Origin: Nonomuraea sp. NBC_00507 | Lineage (GTDB): Bacteria; Actinomycetota; Actinomycetes; Streptosporangiales; Streptosporangiaceae | NCBI RefSeq assembly: GCF_036013525.1 | Contig: NZ_CP107853.1 | Location: forward strand, 9,610,001-9,674,000 | Length of the DNA: 64,000 nt | Direction: 5' to 3' | In this document: positions 9,642 through 17,240 of the stretch, one piece after another | Position numbering within the stretch: position 1 is the stretch's first letter | Layout of the letters: every line of letters starts with the position of its first letter | The notes under the pieces: generated by a model | What the model saw: only the letters and a program-made list of their open reading frames with translations | The model's database searches: none | What the model was told of the DNA's origin: nothing | Program-made: the position numbers and the translations under genes

Positions 9642-10805
9642 GTGCGGATTTCAGCGCGGCAGAGGCAGGCGAGGCTCGCCACGAGGCATCGGCTCGCGGT
9701 CAAGGCGGCCACTCCGGAGGAGGCCGCGGCATCCGTGGTGGCGCTGCACGGCACCGACCCGGCCACGGTGTTCCTGTCCGCGGGCGCGCGGCTGGCCGCG
9801 CCTGGTCCCGAGCCGGTCGAGCGGGCCCTGTACGCCGACCGCACGCTGGTGCGGATGCACGGGATGCGGCGGACGGTCTTCGTGGTGCCGGCCGAGCTCG
9901 TGCCGGTCGTCCACTACTCCTCCAACCTGGTCATCGCCCGCAGGGAGCGCGCCTCGACGCTGAAGGCGTTCGGCGCGGGCGGCTGGGACGAGGCATGGCT
10001 CAAGGACGTCGAGGAGTCCGTGCTGCGGATCCTGGCGGAGGTGGGCGAGGCGACGACGCAGGAGCTGAGCGCGCTGGAGCCGCGGCTGCGCGAGCAGGTC
10101 AGGGTATCGGTGGGCAAGCCCTACGAAGGAGTGATCAGCCTCGGGTCGCGGCTGCTGGGGCTCATGGCGATGGAGGGCCTGCTGGTCCGGTGCGGCCGCG
10201 CGTCGGCCACCTGGATCAGCTCCATCCACCGCTGGGGGCTGGCGCCGGAGATGCGCGAGCTGGCGGCGGCCGAAGCGCAGGCGGAGCTGGTACGCCGATG
10301 GCTGGCGGGGTTCGGGCCGGGCACCGAGGCGGATCTGAAGTGGTGGACCGGCTGGACGCTGACGGAGGTGCGCCGGGCCCTGGCCGCGGTCGGCGCGGCC
10401 GAGGTCGAGCTGGACGAGGGCGTCGGCTACGTGCTGCCGGGCGACCTCGATGAGGTCCCCGAGCCGGAGCCGTGGGCGGCGCTGCTGCCCGCGCTCGACC
10501 CGACGCCGATGGGCTGGCAGGCCCGCGACTGGTACCTGCCGCCCGCGCACCGGGCCGAGTTGTTCGACCGCAGCGGCAACGTCGGGCCGACCGTGTGGTG
10601 GGACGGCCGGGTGGTGGGCGGCTGGGCGCAGCGGGCGAACGGCGAGGTGGTGTGGCGCCTGCTGGCCGACGTGGGCGCCGAGGCCGCGGCCGCCGTCGAG
10701 GCCGCCGTCCATGAGCAGGCGGCCGGGCTGGCCGCCTGGCTCGGCGGCGTCAAGGTGACCCCGCGCTTCCGAACCCCGCTGGAGCGCGGACTGTCCGCGC
10801 TCTAG
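9642..10805 (+). CDS. Winged-helix DNA-binding protein (HTH_42/AlkZ-like)
   Basis: A 387-aa protein of the actinobacterial winged-helix family related to the AlkZ/YcaQ DNA glycosylases. The opening RISARQRQARLATRHRL and the ALHGTDPATVFLSAGARL block are typical, with tandem winged-helix regions following. I do not see the Gln-x-Gln pair used by AlkZ for catalysis, so glycosylase activity is uncertain. GTG at 9642 follows SD GAGGGG. It is the only plus-strand gene inside the purine locus and shares a 4-bp CTAG tail overlap with the convergent EF-hand gene. Confidence 0.75.
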   Translation: MRISARQRQARLATRHRLAVKAATPEEAAASVVALHGTDPATVFLSAGARLAAPGPEPVERALYADRTLVRMHGMRRTVFVVPAELVPVVHYSSNLVIARRERASTLKAFGAGGWDEAWLKDVEESVLRILAEVGEATTQELSALEPRLREQVRVSVGKPYEGVISLGSRLLGLMAMEGLLVRCGRASATWISSIHRWGLAPEMRELAAAEAQAELVRRWLAGFGPGTEADLKWWTGWTLTEVRRALAAVGAAEVELDEGVGYVLPGDLDEVPEPEPWAALLPALDPTPMGWQARDWYLPPAHRAELFDRSGNVGPTVWWDGRVVGGWAQRANGEVVWRLLADVGAEAAAAVEAAVHEQAAGLAAWLGGVKVTPRFRTPLERGLSAL

Positions 10806-11047
10806 GACACCGCGCGGATGAACTCCTCCAGCGAGTAGCGGCCGTCCTGGTCGGAGTCGGCGGACTCGCTCATCGCCCCCAGCGCCTCGGCCGGGAGGTC
10901 GGGGAAGTGCCGCTTCAGCTCGGTCTCGCTGATGTAGCCGTCGCCGTCGGTGTCGATCGACGCGAAGGTGCTCTTGAGCTGCACCAGCCGCTCGTCGGAG
11001 AGTTCCGCCGCCACGGGACCGCCTTTCGGATGCTCGTTTTCGGACAT
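10802..11047 (-). CDS. Small EF-hand calcium-binding protein
   Basis: An 81-aa soluble protein with two canonical EF-hand loops, DTDGDGYISETE and DSDQDGRYSLEE, each with acidic residues at positions 1, 3, 5 and 12. It is likely a cytosolic calcium buffer or sensor. Its start lies 6 bp after the deaminase stop, and its SD (AAGGTGAG) overlaps that stop codon. It should therefore be co-translated as the last gene of the urate operon. There is no known reason for calcium control of purine breakdown, so the link may only be positional. Confidence 0.88.
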   Translation of the reverse strand: MSENEHPKGGPVAAELSDERLVQLKSTFASIDTDGDGYISETELKRHFPDLPAEALGAMSESADSDQDGRYSLEEFIRAVS

Positions 11048-11053
11048 CTCACC

Positions 11054-12463
11054 TTATCCGCGATGGACCTCCCTGACGGCGCGGAAGCCCCGCTCCTCCG
11101 CCAGCCGCAGCAGCCTCCGGCGGGCCTCGGCGCCCGCGCGCCCGGCGGCGTCCTGGGAGACGGTCTTCAGCTCGCCGTCCTCGACCACGGTCCGCCCGCC
11201 GACCAGCACCCTGGCCAGGGGCGGCGGCGGCCCGAAGACCAGCGCGCAGACGGGGTCGGCGACCGCGGCCGTGAACGGCCCGTCGACCCGCCACAGGGCG
11301 ATGTCGGCGAGCTTGCCCGGCTCCAGCGACCCGATCTCGTTCTCCCTGCCGAGGTTGCGTGCCCCGCCGAGGGTGGCGAGCTCCAGTGCCTGCCTGGCGC
11401 TGAGCGCGTCCGGCCCGTACCGGGCCCGCTGGAACAGCAGGGTCTGCCGCATCTCCCCGGCCAGCGGCGTCAGCTCGGAGGAGGCGCTGCCGTCCACGCC
11501 GAGCCCGACGTTCGCGCCGCGGCGCAGCATCTCGGACACGCGGGCGATGCCCGCGCCGAGCCGCCCGTTCGAGGAGGGGCAGTGCGCGGAGCCGGTGCCG
11601 GTGGCGGCGAGCTTGCCGATGTCGGCGTCGCTCAGGTGCACGGCGTGCGCGAACCACACGTCAGGACCCAGCCAGCCGAGCTTCTCCATGTAGTCGACGG
11701 GCCGCAGCCCGAACTGCGCCAGGCAGTGCTCGTCCTCGTCGAGGGTCTCGGCCAGGTGCGTGTGCAGGCGCACGCCCTTGGCCCTGGCCAGGGCGGCGGA
11801 CTCGGTCATGAGGTCGGCGCTGGCCGAGAACGGCGAGCACGGCGCGACCACGACCCGCAGCATCGAGGAGAACGACGGGTCGTGATAGGCCTCGACGGCC
11901 TCGGCCGTGGCGGCCAGGATGTCGTCGAGCTCCTCGATCACGGCGTCCGGCGGCAGCCCGCCGTGCGACTCGCCCCTGTCCATGGAGCCGCGCGCGGGAT
12001 GGAACCGGATGCCGATCTCGCGGGCCGCCTCGATGCCGGCCGCGAACAGGTCTCCCCTGCCCTTGGGGAAGATGTAGTGGTGGTCGCTGGAGGTGGTGCA
12101 GCCGGACAACGCCAGCCAGCCGAGCCCCGCCGTAGCGGCGCCTTGGACCACGTCGGCGTCCATGGCGGCCCACACCTGGTAGAGCGCCACCAGCCACTCG
12201 AACAGCGTCGCGTCCTGCGCGAGCCCCTGCGAGGCCCACTGGTAGAGGTGGTGATGGGTGTTGACGAGTCCTGGGGTGGCCAGGCACCCGGTGCCGTCGA
12301 CGCGGACGACCTCCGGCTCCCCGGACCCGCCGGTCGCGTCTGGGGCCGGGCCGGAGCCCAGGGCGATGATCCGATCTCCCTCGATCCAGATATATCCGGA
12401 CTCGATCTCCGGCCCGGCAACCGGCGCGATGGCCACGTTCTCGATCAGCAGGCGTGGGCTCAC
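11054..12463 (-). CDS. Amidohydrolase of the 8-oxoguanine/guanine deaminase type
   Basis: Zinc amidohydrolase of 469 aa, closest in pattern to bacterial 8-oxoguanine deaminases and AtzA/TrzN-type aminohydrolases. Metal motifs are NTHHHLYQW near residue 69, HTHLAETLDEDEHC, HAVHLSD and LGVDGSASSE. Deamination of 8-oxoguanine would give urate directly; of guanine, xanthine. The start is GTG at 12463, overlapping the stop of the 2Fe-2S subunit gene (GTGA), so it is coupled to the operon. The substrate is inferred from context; S-adenosylhomocysteine-type deaminases share the fold. Confidence 0.8.
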   Translation of the reverse strand: MSPRLLIENVAIAPVAGPEIESGYIWIEGDRIIALGSGPAPDATGGSGEPEVVRVDGTGCLATPGLVNTHHHLYQWASQGLAQDATLFEWLVALYQVWAAMDADVVQGAATAGLGWLALSGCTTSSDHHYIFPKGRGDLFAAGIEAAREIGIRFHPARGSMDRGESHGGLPPDAVIEELDDILAATAEAVEAYHDPSFSSMLRVVVAPCSPFSASADLMTESAALARAKGVRLHTHLAETLDEDEHCLAQFGLRPVDYMEKLGWLGPDVWFAHAVHLSDADIGKLAATGTGSAHCPSSNGRLGAGIARVSEMLRRGANVGLGVDGSASSELTPLAGEMRQTLLFQRARYGPDALSARQALELATLGGARNLGRENEIGSLEPGKLADIALWRVDGPFTAAVADPVCALVFGPPPPLARVLVGGRTVVEDGELKTVSQDAAGRAGAEARRRLLRLAEERGFRAVREVHRG

Positions 12464-12933
12464 GCGGCCCCCGCCTTCCGCGCCGCCGCCAGCCGTACCG
12501 CGTCGAGGATCTTCTCGTACCCCGTGCACCGGCACAGGTTGCCCGCCAGGGCCTCCCTGATCTCGGCGTCGGCGGGTCGTTCGACGCGCTCCAGCAGGTC
12601 GTGGGCCTGCACGATGAGTCCGGGAGTGCAGAAGCCGCATTGCACGGCCCCGCACTCCACGAACGCCTCCTGCACCGGGTCGAGCCTGTCCCCCTCGGCC
12701 AGGCCCTCGACGGTGCGCACCTGACGTCCCTCCGCCTGCCCGGCGGCGACCAGGCAGGAGCAGACGGGGACGCCGTCGAGGTAGACGGTGCAGGAGCCGC
12801 ATTCGCCCTGCTCACAGGCGTTCTTGGAGCCGGGCAGGCCGAGGCGCTCGCGCAGCACGTACAGGAGGCTCTCGCCCTCCCACACGCCGTCGGCGCTCTC
12901 CTCGCGGCCGTTGACGGTGAAGGTGACGCGCAT
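12460..12933 (-). CDS. Xanthine dehydrogenase-type 2Fe-2S subunit
   Basis: Small iron-sulfur subunit of a molybdenum hydroxylase, 157 aa. The plant-type cluster cysteines are Cys40, Cys45, Cys48 and Cys60 (CEQGECGSC and CSC). The second cluster uses CGFC at 99-102 and CRC at 134-136. It passes electrons from the molybdenum site to FAD. It overlaps the FAD subunit gene at TGATG and the deaminase gene at GTGA. The molybdopterin-binding catalytic subunit it needs is not encoded anywhere in this window. Confidence 0.92.
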   Translation of the reverse strand: MRVTFTVNGREESADGVWEGESLLYVLRERLGLPGSKNACEQGECGSCTVYLDGVPVCSCLVAAGQAEGRQVRTVEGLAEGDRLDPVQEAFVECGAVQCGFCTPGLIVQAHDLLERVERPADAEIREALAGNLCRCTGYEKILDAVRLAAARKAGAA

Positions 12934-13796
12934 CAGGCGGCCCTCCTTCCGAGGTAGTCGTTCCAGGCCCAGGTGAGCGTGCGGCGGGCCATCACGTCGA
13001 TGGCGTGCACGCGGTACTCGGCGGTGCCGCGCACGTCGTCGATCGGCGCGGCGGCGCTCGCGCAGAGCCGTCCGAACCGCCTGAGCAGCGCCGGGTCGAG
13101 TGCCGGCGCGTCCCAGTCGAGCTCCGTGGCCAGCAGCTCCTCCGCCTCCAGCGCCCGGCGGGGGGTGGGCGCCGCGGAGCCGATCCCGGTGCCGACCCGC
13201 CGCTCCTCCGGGTGCAGCGCGACGGCGAACGAGCACACCGCGATCACCATGGCGTTCCGGGTGCCGACCTTGGAGAAGTATTGGGGACCGGACGCGGGCT
13301 TGACGTGCACGGCCTTGATCAGCTCGTCCGGCTCCAGCGCGCTGCGCTTGACCCCGAGGTAGAAGGCGGCCGCGGGGATCATCCTGACGCCCCGCTCGCG
13401 CGACTCCACCTCGATCACCGCGTCCGCGGCCAGCAGCGGCGGATGGCTGTCACCGGCGGGCGAGGCCGCGCCGAGGTTCCCGCCCACGGTGCCGCGGTTG
13501 CGGATCTGCGGCGAGCCGACCGTGCGCGAGGCCTGCGCCAGCCCGGGCAGCGTGCCGCCGAGCTCCTCGATGACGGCCGTGTACGGCACGCCGGCCCCGA
13601 CCCGGCACACGCCGTCCACCACGTCCCATTCCCGCAACTCGGCCACCCCGTTGAGGTCGAGCAGCGCCACCGGCCTGCGCACGTCGAAGTTGATCTCGAC
13701 CATCACGTCGGTGCCGCCCTGGATGGGCACGGCCTCCGGCTGGTCCGCCTTGGCGGCCAGCGCCTCCGCCCACGTCGTGGGCCGCAAGAAGTCCAT
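12933..13796 (-). CDS. Xanthine dehydrogenase-type FAD-binding subunit
   Basis: FAD subunit (CoxM/PucC-like) of a molybdenum hydroxylase, 287 aa. The FAD pyrophosphate motif is IQGGTDVMVEIN near residue 25, and the second FAD block is SPQIRNRGTVGGNLGAASPA near 100. The C-terminal CO_deh_flav_C region is present. It lies 6 bp after urate oxidase and overlaps the 2Fe-2S gene. Oxidation of hypoxanthine/xanthine to urate is the role inferred from context. Confidence 0.92.
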   Translation of the reverse strand: MDFLRPTTWAEALAAKADQPEAVPIQGGTDVMVEINFDVRRPVALLDLNGVAELREWDVVDGVCRVGAGVPYTAVIEELGGTLPGLAQASRTVGSPQIRNRGTVGGNLGAASPAGDSHPPLLAADAVIEVESRERGVRMIPAAAFYLGVKRSALEPDELIKAVHVKPASGPQYFSKVGTRNAMVIAVCSFAVALHPEERRVGTGIGSAAPTPRRALEAEELLATELDWDAPALDPALLRRFGRLCASAAAPIDDVRGTAEYRVHAIDVMARRTLTWAWNDYLGRRAA

Positions 13797-13802
13797 CTCT
13801 GC

Positions 13803-14663
13803 CTACTCCCAGGCGAATTCGGCGTCGGGCGCGTCCTCGCGCAGCACACTGCCCTCGATCAGGCCGTACGGGCGGTCGGCCGCGTAGTAGACCTCGTTGT
13901 CGTTGTCCAGGCCGAACGGGGACAGGTCCACGAGGAAGTGGTGTTTGTTCGGCATCGCGAGCCTGACCTCGCAGATCTCGCCGCAGGTGGTCAGGGCGCG
14001 CTCGCCCATGGCGTACAGGGTCTGCTGCAGTGACAGGCTGTGGGTGTCCGCGAACGCCTCCAGCAGGCAGCCGCGCACCTGCTCGTACGACTTGCCGTAC
14101 GCATCGGTGTCCCCGGTGTGCCGCCACCGGGCGGCGACGGCGGTGGCCAGGACGCGGTCGGTGGTGGGCCGCAGTGTCGTGTACGGGTCGACGATGTAGC
14201 CGTGGAACTCCGACCCGGTGGTGTTGAGCAGCACCAGGTCCTTCAGCCCGGACACGACGGTGGTGCGGCCGTCCCTGTCGTGGTGGACGACGCACGTGCG
14301 CACCTCACCGCCGGCGCGGACGAACGAGTGCGGGCCGCCCCGGTTCCACGCGTACTCGTCGATCTCCACCCTGGCGTGGTGGATCGTGGGCTGCGTTTCG
14401 ACGAAGTGCCTGGCCAGTAGGAGCGCGAACTCCTCGATCTGGCCGACGCCGTGCTCGGCGGCGAACGCGTACACGGTGTTCTTCTGCGAGTCGGTCGGCA
14501 GGACGGCGGCGTTGTCGCCGGTCAGGTGCACGGCCTCCATGTCGCCGGAGAGCGAGGTGCTGACGTTGAGGTCCTTGATGTGGTGGACGGGACCGTCCCT
14601 GACGACGCGGACGAGCCTGGTCTCCGCCTTGCCGTAGCGGTTGGGTCCGAGCTTGACGGACAT
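13803..14663 (-). CDS. uox: Urate oxidase (cofactor-independent uricase)
   Basis: Oxidises urate to 5-hydroxyisourate with O2. The 286-aa protein has the two T-fold (tunnelling) halves of uricase. Seen are KLGPNRYGKAETRLVRV at the N-terminus, DNAAVLPTDSQKNTVYAFA with the catalytic Thr, the QPTIHHARVEIDEYAW segment and the C-terminal KHHFLVDLSPFGLDN. The ATG directly follows the uraH stop. Central gene of the urate operon. Confidence 0.95.
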   Translation of the reverse strand: MSVKLGPNRYGKAETRLVRVVRDGPVHHIKDLNVSTSLSGDMEAVHLTGDNAAVLPTDSQKNTVYAFAAEHGVGQIEEFALLLARHFVETQPTIHHARVEIDEYAWNRGGPHSFVRAGGEVRTCVVHHDRDGRTTVVSGLKDLVLLNTTGSEFHGYIVDPYTTLRPTTDRVLATAVAARWRHTGDTDAYGKSYEQVRGCLLEAFADTHSLSLQQTLYAMGERALTTCGEICEVRLAMPNKHHFLVDLSPFGLDNDNEVYYAADRPYGLIEGSVLREDAPDAEFAWE

Positions 14664-14963
14664 CTAGCTCCCTCGGTAGGTGGAGTAGGCGTACGGGCTG
14701 AGCAGCAGCGGCACGTGGTAGTGCTGCGCGGGATCGGTCACGGTGAAGGTGATGACGACCTCGGGATAGAAGGTCTCCGGCAGGTACGCCCCGGTGTCGA
14801 AGACGACACGGTGGACGCCTTCTCCCGGGTCCCACCCCTTGATCCGGCCGTCGTCGTCGGTGATCCCTTCGGCGACGATCTCGCCCTCGTGCTCCAGCCG
14901 CACGTGGACCCCGGCGGCCGGGCGGCCGGTGACCGCGTCGAGCACGTGTGTGGAGAAACTCAT
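14664..14963 (-). CDS. uraH: 5-Hydroxyisourate hydrolase (transthyretin-like)
   Basis: Hydrolyses 5-hydroxyisourate to OHCU. The 99-aa protein begins STHVLDAVTGRPAAGV and ends YSTYRGS, the C-terminal Tyr-Arg-Gly-Ser signature of this enzyme as opposed to true transthyretin. The catalytic His is in the N-terminal STHVLD. It overlaps uraD by 4 bp (ATGA at 14960-14963), and its stop abuts the urate oxidase start. Confidence 0.95.
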   Translation of the reverse strand: MSFSTHVLDAVTGRPAAGVHVRLEHEGEIVAEGITDDDGRIKGWDPGEGVHRVVFDTGAYLPETFYPEVVITFTVTDPAQHYHVPLLLSPYAYSTYRGS

Positions 14964-15469
14964 CGCTCCCCCTCCATGAGCTTGACCAGCCGCAGCCGGG
15001 TGATCTTCGCCAGTTCCTCCCGCACGACCGCCTGCTCGCTCTCCTCGTCGTTGCCCAGCCGTTCGCGCAGCTTGGCGAGCATGCGCGCCCCGCTCAGCCC
15101 GGTGGCGCAGACCAGGTAGACGTGCCCGAACCGGGCCTCGTAGTCCCGGTTCCCCGCGGCGAGTGCCGCACGCAGGTCGTCCTCGACCCCGGACTGCTCC
15201 TGCCGCGACCACGCCGCCTCCCGTCCTGCGCCACCCGCCCGTTCCCCGATCCTCGGATGCGCGGCGAGGGCTTGCAGGACGTCCGGCCACTCCAGCCCCC
15301 TGACGGTCTCCTCGGCGGCCGTGAGCAGCGCCGCGAGGTCGCCATAGGGCCTGCGGGAGGCCACCTCCGCCGCGAAGGCGCGAGAGGCGCAGCAGGCGAG
15401 CAGCTCCTCCTCGGCCCCGGCGGGCGAGCGGGCGTTGAAGGCGTCGAGCGCGGTCAGCGTGTCGGGCAT
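14960..15469 (-). CDS. uraD: OHCU decarboxylase
   Basis: Converts 2-oxo-4-hydroxy-4-carboxy-5-ureidoimidazoline to S-allantoin. The 169-aa helical protein has the catalytic HPRIGERA motif (His in AAHPRIG near residue 80) and the substrate-loop FGHVYLVCATGLS. ATG 15469 is preferred by homology, but no SD is present. A TGTACT box 6 nt upstream suggests a leaderless start; GTG at 15484 is the alternative. First gene of the seven-gene operon uraD-uraH-uox-FAD subunit-2Fe-2S subunit-deaminase-EF-hand. Confidence 0.92.
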   Translation of the reverse strand: MPDTLTALDAFNARSPAGAEEELLACCASRAFAAEVASRRPYGDLAALLTAAEETVRGLEWPDVLQALAAHPRIGERAGGAGREAAWSRQEQSGVEDDLRAALAAGNRDYEARFGHVYLVCATGLSGARMLAKLRERLGNDEESEQAVVREELAKITRLRLVKLMEGER

Positions 15470-15520
15470 GTCAGAAGTACACACATGCGCTTCGTGCCCG
15501 GTCCATCCGCGAGAACTCCG

Positions 15521-15547
15521 AACCGGCGGGCACCTTGACCGCCGGTT
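15521..15547. promoter_or_regulatory. 9-bp inverted repeat between uraD and nfo
   Basis: AACCGGCGG (15521-15529) and CCGCCGGTT (15539-15547) are exact inverted repeats with a 9-nt spacer. A TTTTC run follows on the plus strand. In the divergent uraD/nfo promoter region it could be an operator for the urate operon or a hairpin blocking read-through. Confidence 0.6.
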
Positions 15548-15606
15548 TTCGTGTCATGCTCCAAGTCGCGGCGCGCGTGGCCGGTCGGGATGTCGGAGGG
15601 TGAGCC

Positions 15607-15632
15607 TAAACTTGGGCTCATCATGAGCCCAA
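15607..15632 (+). promoter_or_regulatory. -10 box and 21-bp palindrome over the nfo start codon
   Basis: TAAACT (15607-15612) is a candidate -10. It is joined to a perfect palindrome, TTGGGCTCAT-C-ATGAGCCCAA at 15612-15632, whose right arm begins with the nfo ATG. A second, partial inverted repeat, TGAGCC (15601) with GGCTCA (15615), overlaps it. Repressor binding or an RNA hairpin here would block initiation. Confidence 0.6.
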
Positions 15633-16462
15633 CATCCCTGATCGGCGGACACGTGTCCGTGGCGGGCGGCCTGGCGACGGGCGGCCTGAAATACATGACC
15701 GAGATCGGCGCCGAGATGATCCAGGTGTTCGTCACCAACCCCCGCGGCTGGGCGCTCACCGAGGGCAGGCCCGACGAGGACGCCAAGCTGGCCGAGTCGG
15801 GTGTCGAGACCTTCATCCACGTGCCCTATCTGGTCAACTTCGGCTCGCCGAGCCCGGAGACGCTGGCCAACTCGATCGCGATCGTCCGCCACACGTTGCG
15901 GCGCGGCGTGGACACCGGCGCCAAGGGCGTCGTGGTGCACACCGGCTCGGCGGTGACGCAGTCGCGCGACGACGCGCTGCGCCAGCTGCGCGACAACCTG
16001 CTTCCCTTGCTGGAGGAGATCCCCGACGGCGGGCCGGACCTGCTGCTGGAGCCGATGGCGGGGCAGGGCGCCATGTTGTGCGCCACCGTCCAGGATCTGG
16101 AGCCCTACCTGGCGACGCTGGACTGGCATCCGCGGGCCGGCATCTGCCTCGACACCTGCCACGCTTTCACCGCCGGCCACGACCTCAGCGCCGAAGGCGG
16201 GGTGGCGGAGACGTTCGACGCGCTGCACAAGATCGCGCCCGGGCGGCTCAGGCTGATCCACGCCAACGACTCGAAGGACCCGTGCGGGTCCAAGAGAGAC
16301 CGCCACGAGAACATCGGGGCCGGGCACATCGGCGCCCAGCCGTTCGCCGACCTGATGCGGCATCCGGCGGTGGCGGGCGTCCCGATCTGCATCGAGACGC
16401 CGGGCAAGGCTCCCAAACACGCCGAGGACATCGCCCTGCTGAAGAAGCTGCGTGACGGCTGA
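15623..16462 (+). CDS. nfo: Deoxyribonuclease IV (apurinic endonuclease)
   Basis: AP endonuclease of the xylose-isomerase-like TIM barrel fold that incises abasic sites in base-excision repair. It is 279 aa from ATG 15623. Zinc-ligand segments are all visible: VVHTGSAV, LLLEPMAGQG, CLDTCHAFTAGHDL, IHANDSKDP, DRHENIGAGHIG and CIETPGK. No SD is present; the start lies in a palindrome next to a -10-like box. A strong hairpin follows the gene. Confidence 0.93.
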   Translation: MSPTSLIGGHVSVAGGLATGGLKYMTEIGAEMIQVFVTNPRGWALTEGRPDEDAKLAESGVETFIHVPYLVNFGSPSPETLANSIAIVRHTLRRGVDTGAKGVVVHTGSAVTQSRDDALRQLRDNLLPLLEEIPDGGPDLLLEPMAGQGAMLCATVQDLEPYLATLDWHPRAGICLDTCHAFTAGHDLSAEGGVAETFDALHKIAPGRLRLIHANDSKDPCGSKRDRHENIGAGHIGAQPFADLMRHPAVAGVPICIETPGKAPKHAEDIALLKKLRDG

Positions 16463-16525
16463 GCCGTCCCCGAGTGCCGTCCCCGAGGACGATGATCCGG
16501 AAACCGTGATAGGGACGTCCGCTCT

Positions 16526-16558
16526 CGCGATCCGGCCGCCCCCGAAGGCCGGATCGCG
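16526..16558 (+). terminator. Terminator hairpin after nfo
   Basis: Arms CGCGATCCGGCC (16526-16537) and GGCCGGATCGCG (16547-16558) are exact complements around a 9-nt loop, about 65 bp past the nfo stop. No T-run, as usual in this clade. Confidence 0.8.
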
Positions 16559-17240
16559 GGCCGGTGTGACGGCCCAGCGGACGCCCCTTCACGAACCGGC
16601 TTGGCGGGCCCTACCCCCCGGTCAAGGGCCCGACAGCCGCGGCGACCTGCGCGGTCACCGGTGAGTCCGGCGCATCAGAAACTGCGGTGAGCCTCTCGGC
16701 TCGTCCCCCCGATGCGCCGAGGTGGCTTTCCGATGCCGAAACACTACGGTCGCGATCTTGTGGGCGAAACCCCGTTTATAGGCAGCTCGTTGAACGGTCC
16801 GTAGCCAGCGATATACGGAGAGTGCTGTTGCGACGAGCGGTCACCGCCGATCGACGAACGGTCGATTCGGGGGCTCGCAACGCGCTCCGGCGGATTCAAC
16901 CCGGCCCCCGTCCACTCGCCCCACGCCGCAGCCGACCGGTTTGACCAGGGGAATCATGACCATCGCGGCGAAGGCGAGCGGCACGGCGACCGGGCGCGGG
17001 GCGCGAACCGCGCACGCCCATTCACGCCCACCTTGCGCCGCGGAACGCACCTCCCGGCTGACCGCGGCACCCGCGTCAGGCACGGCGGCCAAGCGCCTGC
17101 GACGCCACCAGGACGCCTCCAGAGGCGGCCATGACGGCCCTAAGGCCCCAGGCCGCGTAGACGGTTCCCCGCCGCCATCCCTACGGCTCCAGGAAGCTTC
17201 CTGACGGACGACGGCGGCTACAGGGCGGCGGCCGGGAGCG
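16559..17240. other. Gene-poor stretch, about 680 bp
   Basis: No reading frame here has a recognisable protein, a good ribosome site or conserved motifs on either strand. Parts near 16.73-16.83 kb are less GC-rich than the flanks. No tRNA, IS end or riboswitch was recognised. It may be a decayed gene or a spacer. Confidence 0.5.

Noticed and set aside
16452..17204. Several 60-90 codon frames after nfo
   Set aside because: Composition follows GC bias, no SD, no motif. One minus-strand frame has a short hydrophobic run but nothing else.
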